From assembly GCF_021730395.1 (NCBI RefSeq), contig NC_069365.1:22728001-22792000 (forward strand): 64,000 nucleotides of DNA. Reading direction: 5' to 3'. The notes below the pieces were generated by a model. It had not been told where the DNA came from, did no database searches, and saw only the letters and a program-made list of their open reading frames with translations. Origin of the DNA: Mercenaria mercenaria (Eukaryota; Mollusca; Bivalvia; Venerida; Veneridae). Below are positions 60,697 through 64,000 of the stretch, one piece after another (positions within the stretch are counted from its first letter, which is position 1; each line of letters starts with the position of its first letter). The position numbers and the translations under genes are program-made.

Positions 60697-60923
60697 TGAG
60701 CCGCGTCATGAGAAAACCAACATAGTGGCTTTGCGACCAGCATGGATCCAGACATCAGCACAGTCTGGTCAGGATCCACGCTGTTCGCTCTTAAAACCTA
60801 TTGGAATTAGAGAAACTGTTAGCGAACAGCATGGATCCTGACCAGATTGCGCGGATGTGCAGGCTGGTCTGGATCCATGCTGGTCGCAAAGCCACTATGT
60901 TGATTTTCTCATGGCGCGGCTCA
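60697..60923. mobile_element. Palindromic clam MITE, copy 5
   Basis: Near-identical to copy 3 at 58,409 and at the same place in its unit, with TA on both sides. It was therefore inserted before unit B2/B3 duplication rather than independently. Confidence 0.88.
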
Positions 60924-61599
60924 TATTTGAACATACCAGGAATACATCATTCCATGAGGACCAAACTCTGTACATCTGACCTTTTAAAAGAAAAAATTGG
61001 ATAGTGAAATTTAAATACGAAGTTTTCAGGTTTTCACATACTTTTTCATATTATTTTCATAGCATCAATAAAATATATTATCAAGATTGGCTAGGAAGCT
61101 GTATAAGCTTAAGATTTCCCTTCCTTTTTTCAAAATGTGCATACAACATAGTTCATGGCATAGATATATATGGTAAGAAATATTAGCATACCTTTCATAA
61201 TAGAAATATCAGAAAAGGGAAATAAGAAGTGATAGACAGCAAGAATACGTTATTACATTTACTATCTCTTGATACAAGTACAGATATTGATAAGCTGTTT
61301 CTGTTCTAAGCTTTCTCTGATACATTCATTAACTGAAAAAATCAAAATCTCTTAATTTTAGCAAAGTTACACTGAACATCAGTAAACACTGCTATATACG
61401 CTCAATACATCTGATAAAGCACAATTACCTTGTCTTTTCACCTTGCATTCCAAACTTACTATTTCTTTCAGATTCATTAAAACTATATCAAAATCTGTCT
61501 CAAATTATATGATTATGCTGTTGTACCTTCTGAAGAACTGAATTGTAAATATTTCATATATCTACATTTACATTTGCTTTGATATTCCGCACGTGTTAC

Positions 61600-61758
61600 G
61601 CGCAGTCTGGTCAGGATCCATGTTGTTCGCATTCCAAGCCTACTGCAATAAGTACAGCATGAATCCTGGCCAGACCGTGCAGATGCGCACGCAGGCTGGT
61701 CTGGATCCATGCTGGTCGCAAAGCCACTATCATGCTGGTTTTATTCTTGGGCGGCTCA
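61600..61758. mobile_element. Palindromic clam MITE, copy 6, left part deleted
   Basis: It starts inside the element (GCGCAGTCTGGTCAGGATCC), right after CACGTGTTAC, and runs to the terminus GGGCGGCTCA. In unit B2, 80 bp of unit sequence and the MITE left end stand in between, so a deletion removed both in B3. Confidence 0.82.
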
Positions 61759-62145
61759 TATTATCGTTTTTAACGCCATCTTAGCTTCATCTGTTTATGA
61801 TGGCATATAATTAAATTCAGTTTTATTACGCATCAAATACACATTCTACCGTCTAAATGTGCATTAATAATTAATTGTCTGTAAGACACTTTAAAAGGAC
61901 ATTTTTTTCATTATCAAAAATATATTGAGAAGTATTGTATTATAGAGACCTGTCGTTATCCATTTAAAATTAAACCGTCATTTCAAGCTCAAAACTTAAG
62001 TTAAGCGATGATTTAAAGTTAAGATAAAATACTTAAATTTCATTTAAGGTATAAAAGTCTATGTGGTTTGGGTAGTATTATCAGTGGTTTAAACGCTTGT
62101 TATTGACATCAACCGATCACAGATACTTATACGTACAAAGTGTCA

Positions 62146-62217
62146 GCCGGAATAGCTCAGTTGGGAGAGCGTTAGACTGAAGATCTAAAGGTCCCTGGTT
62201 CGATCCCGGGTTCCGGC
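62146..62217 (+). tRNA. tRNA-Phe (GAA), copy 6
   Basis: Mature sequence identical to copies 1-3 although it sits in the unrelated type-B unit. G follows in position 73. The T-run terminator lies in GGCCTTTTTGAGC. The tRNA is conserved while the surrounding unit differs, which suggests gene conversion or selection on the tRNA. Confidence 0.94.
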
Positions 62218-62369
62218 GCGTACGGAACGTTCGGCGGCTGGCCTTTTTGAGCAATATCTAATGGAGGAAGGTGACTAGCTTTTAAAATAATATGGTGAAC
62301 ATTCCATTTTTATTGTATTTATTTTACTGGTGATGTAGGAACTTTGAGGCGTTCATTTCTAGCTAATCG

Positions 62370-64000
62370 TTGGCTTTGATTATTAAAATTAGAAATAGTA
62401 AGTAAATGTTTATTTATTAACGTGACATGTGCAATTTACAAATAAATAATACAATTTTCATATAACAAATTATTTGCACCCGGCCCTGTGGGCCTATAAG
62501 TCACCTCATATTTTAACATATATAAAGATGTAGTGTGAACAGAGTTATCAATACATTTGTAGCAACTACAGTTTGACGCAGTCTTATCATGTTATAATAA
62601 TAAATAAAAACAATTCAAAGTGTAACGAGAACATCTTTCGTCATACATATAAAAGAAATGTTTCACATTTAATACACAAAAATAGAACACGAATTATCAG
62701 TGAAACAGACAATTTTTACGCTTTAAATATGCATCCACTAAGAACTTAGCTAATCTTCTTGGGTAAATGTTCACAAGATATACAAGTTTCTCAGAGTCGC
62801 TCATACTTATGTAAATATCCCCTAAAGCAATGTCATTAAAGTATTGCAACCTTAAATTGTTGTAAAAGGTACAGTTGATAACAAAATGGATTTCGTCTTC
62901 AATTAGTCCCGTATCACACATTTTACAGAGTCTTTGCTCGATGCGTTCTCCTATATATCGCCCAGTCTCTACTCGAATTGGTAAAATGCCACACCTTAAC
63001 TGTGCAAGAAGAGATCGTTCATTACGTTTTAAATTTAAATCTACATATTGTTTTTTTTTAAATTCAGTTTTAAACAGTCTGTAAGTTCGTAATTTAGGTA
63101 CTGTTATAACATTTTCCTTCCAGGCATTTAAGTAATAGTTCCTTATATGCGTGTTTGCTTTGTTTAATTGGATAACTGTACGGTTATTGAAATGGTCTAT
63201 AAGACCTACTTTTGTTAAAACATCTTTCAGCTCACTGCACCAATTATTGCGACAGTTTCTATAATCCGTATTAAAAGCCTGTTTTGTAATTCTAGTGTCG
63301 TCAAGTAATAATAGTCTATTCCAATAACGTATCATATTAGTCCAACGTCTGTAATTTGAAGGTATCCAGCCCATGTCTCCAGTTATAGCCAATATAGGAG
63401 CAAACCTGTGTACTCCTAAGTAGTAGCGTATCGCCCGATGTTGAACATTGTCTATGCACTGGAACTTCCTGTATCCCCACACGCTCGAACAATAATCCAT
63501 GATTGGCACAACACATGAATCATAAAGTTTCTCAAAGGTTTTACAGCCGAATTCCTTAAGTGATCGTAATCGTGATATGACTTTTCCAAGAGCCCTTCCC
63601 GCGCTTTTAGAAAGAATGTCAGCATTCTGAGTAAAATCGCCTTTGCAATGAAACATCACACCAAGGTATTTGTAACTATCGACAAGTTCTAGAACATTAT
63701 CTCCAATTTTGAATGACTTCTCTGTAGTCGAAGCGCGACCTCGACGAAAATGAATGCATTTAGATTTATCAGTATTGATTAGTACGCGCCATCGTCTACA
63801 CCAGTCACGTAACTTGTCTAGAATGCGCTGCAGGTCTTCCTCTGTCTTTGCGATACAAACTATATCATCGGCATATAACAACATTGAAAGCTTTCTACCA
63901 TCAAGGTCGAACCCAAGACCAAGTTCATTGACCTCCTTCACTAGGTCATTCGCGAATATTGAAAAGATGGTCGGCGACGCCGAATCTCCTTGTTTCACCC
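62370..64000 (-). mobile_element. LINE, 3' part, running off the right edge
   Basis: The minus strand holds ORF2 coding sequence to a stop at 62,697 and about 320 bp of 3' untranslated sequence with AATAAATAAACATTTACT near 62,400. The 5' part lies beyond the window. The exact 3' terminus and target duplication cannot be fixed from one side. Confidence 0.8.
62697..64000 (-). CDS. LINE ORF2 C-terminal part: reverse transcriptase and zinc-type tail (partial)
   Basis: An uninterrupted frame of more than 430 codons enters from the right edge, reading GVKQGDSASPTIFSIFANDL (motif B) then LSMLLYADDIVCIAKTEEDL (motif C, YADD). The thumb region YKYLGVMFHCKGDF and CVVPIMDYCSSVWG follow, then IRYYLGVHRFAPILAITGDM and a C-terminal CKMCDTGLIEDEIHFVINC motif (C-x2-C...H-x4-C). 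The CR1/Jockey-like wording is widespread in molluscs and cnidarians. The frame shows no stop or frameshift, so this copy may be young. Apparent methionine starts inside the frame are not the real start. Confidence 0.88.
   Translation of the reverse strand, partial: VKQGDSASPTIFSIFANDLVKEVNELGLGFDLDGRKLSMLLYADDIVCIAKTEEDLQRILDKLRDWCRRWRVLINTDKSKCIHFRRGRASTTEKSFKIGDNVLELVDSYKYLGVMFHCKGDFTQNADILSKSAGRALGKVISRLRSLKEFGCKTFEKLYDSCVVPIMDYCSSVWGYRKFQCIDNVQHRAIRYYLGVHRFAPILAITGDMGWIPSNYRRWTNMIRYWNRLLLLDDTRITKQAFNTDYRNCRNNWCSELKDVLTKVGLIDHFNNRTVIQLNKANTHIRNYYLNAWKENVITVPKLRTYRLFKTEFKKKQYVDLNLKRNERSLLAQLRCGILPIRVETGRYIGERIEQRLCKMCDTGLIEDEIHFVINCTFYNNLRLQYFNDIALGDIYISMSDSEKLVYLVNIYPRRLAKFLVDAYLKRKNCLFH

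Larger units (their letters stand above)
57627..62345. repeat. Two ~2.24-kb type-B units, each ending in a tRNA-Phe-like sequence
   Basis: Unit B2 (about 57,627-60,113) and unit B3 (about 60,114-62,345) match over most of their length, including the shared MITE insertion at 58,409/60,697. Their tRNAs lie at 59,908 and 62,146, 2238 bp apart. Unit A and unit B are unrelated outside the tRNA and its immediate trailer (GCGCGAACGGAACGTTCGG, then GGCCTTTTTGAGCAATAT). Confidence 0.88.

Noticed and set aside
58201-60779. Minus-strand open frames with MSGSMLVAKPLCWFSHDAAH
   Set aside because: They read through the palindromic MITE and the repeat unit; the same phrase arises at every MITE copy.

Overview
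The window looks like a piece of a bivalve mollusc genome, most likely a clam. It is AT-rich and intron-bearing. It carries several copies of a palindromic MITE (TGAGCCGCGCCATGAGAAAA ends) and tRNA-derived SINEs of the kind that crowd bivalve genomes. Gene density is low: only two spliced host protein genes can be supported, a three-exon SAM-dependent methyltransferase (6926-9259, + strand) and a three-exon claudin/PMP22-like four-pass membrane protein (45308-49077, + strand). Two more possible host exons (near 34993 and 37368) are weak. A third host locus is a tandem tRNA-Phe(GAA) array between about 50.0 and 62.3 kb, with six tRNA copies, one of them decayed. || Layout: 1-640 is a nested inverted-repeat element. 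1103-3439 is a 5'-truncated L1/Tx1-type LINE bounded by an exact 18-bp target-site duplication. 4.7-6.2 kb holds degenerate tandem repeats and a perfect 44-bp hairpin. 6.9-9.3 kb is the methyltransferase gene. 10.0-11.6 kb holds an old SINE and a mollusc-type tandem repeat. || 12,444-34,803 can be read as one fossil tyrosine-recombinase (DIRS-order, PAT/Ngaro-like) retrotransposon. It has split direct repeats in the order A1 - coding parts - B1A2 - spacer - B2. It was opened up by later insertions: two inverted ~242-bp satellite arrays around 4.8 kb of unrecognised DNA, a Jockey/CR1-type LINE fragment, a ~172-bp tandem-repeat element, and two abutting TTAA-flanked DNA elements inside the recombinase gene. 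Taking these away leaves about 5.3 kb, near the usual size for such elements. || 34.8-45.3 kb is intergenic or intronic DNA with several inverted-repeat elements, a TA-flanked MITE, a tRNA-like relic and a GT/GA microsatellite. 45.3-49.1 kb is the claudin-like gene, with a SINE, a perfect 27-bp hairpin and a MITE in its introns. 50.0-62.3 kb is the tRNA-Phe array, built from two unrelated repeat units (about 1.56 kb and about 2.24 kb) that both carry the same tRNA. The window ends in the 3' part of another LINE on the minus strand (about 62,370-64,000, running off the edge). || The most notable points are the split-direct-repeat retrotransposon with its stack of dated insertions, and the tRNA-Phe array whose members share a compensated acceptor-stem pair and a G in the discriminator position where animal tRNA-Phe normally has A.
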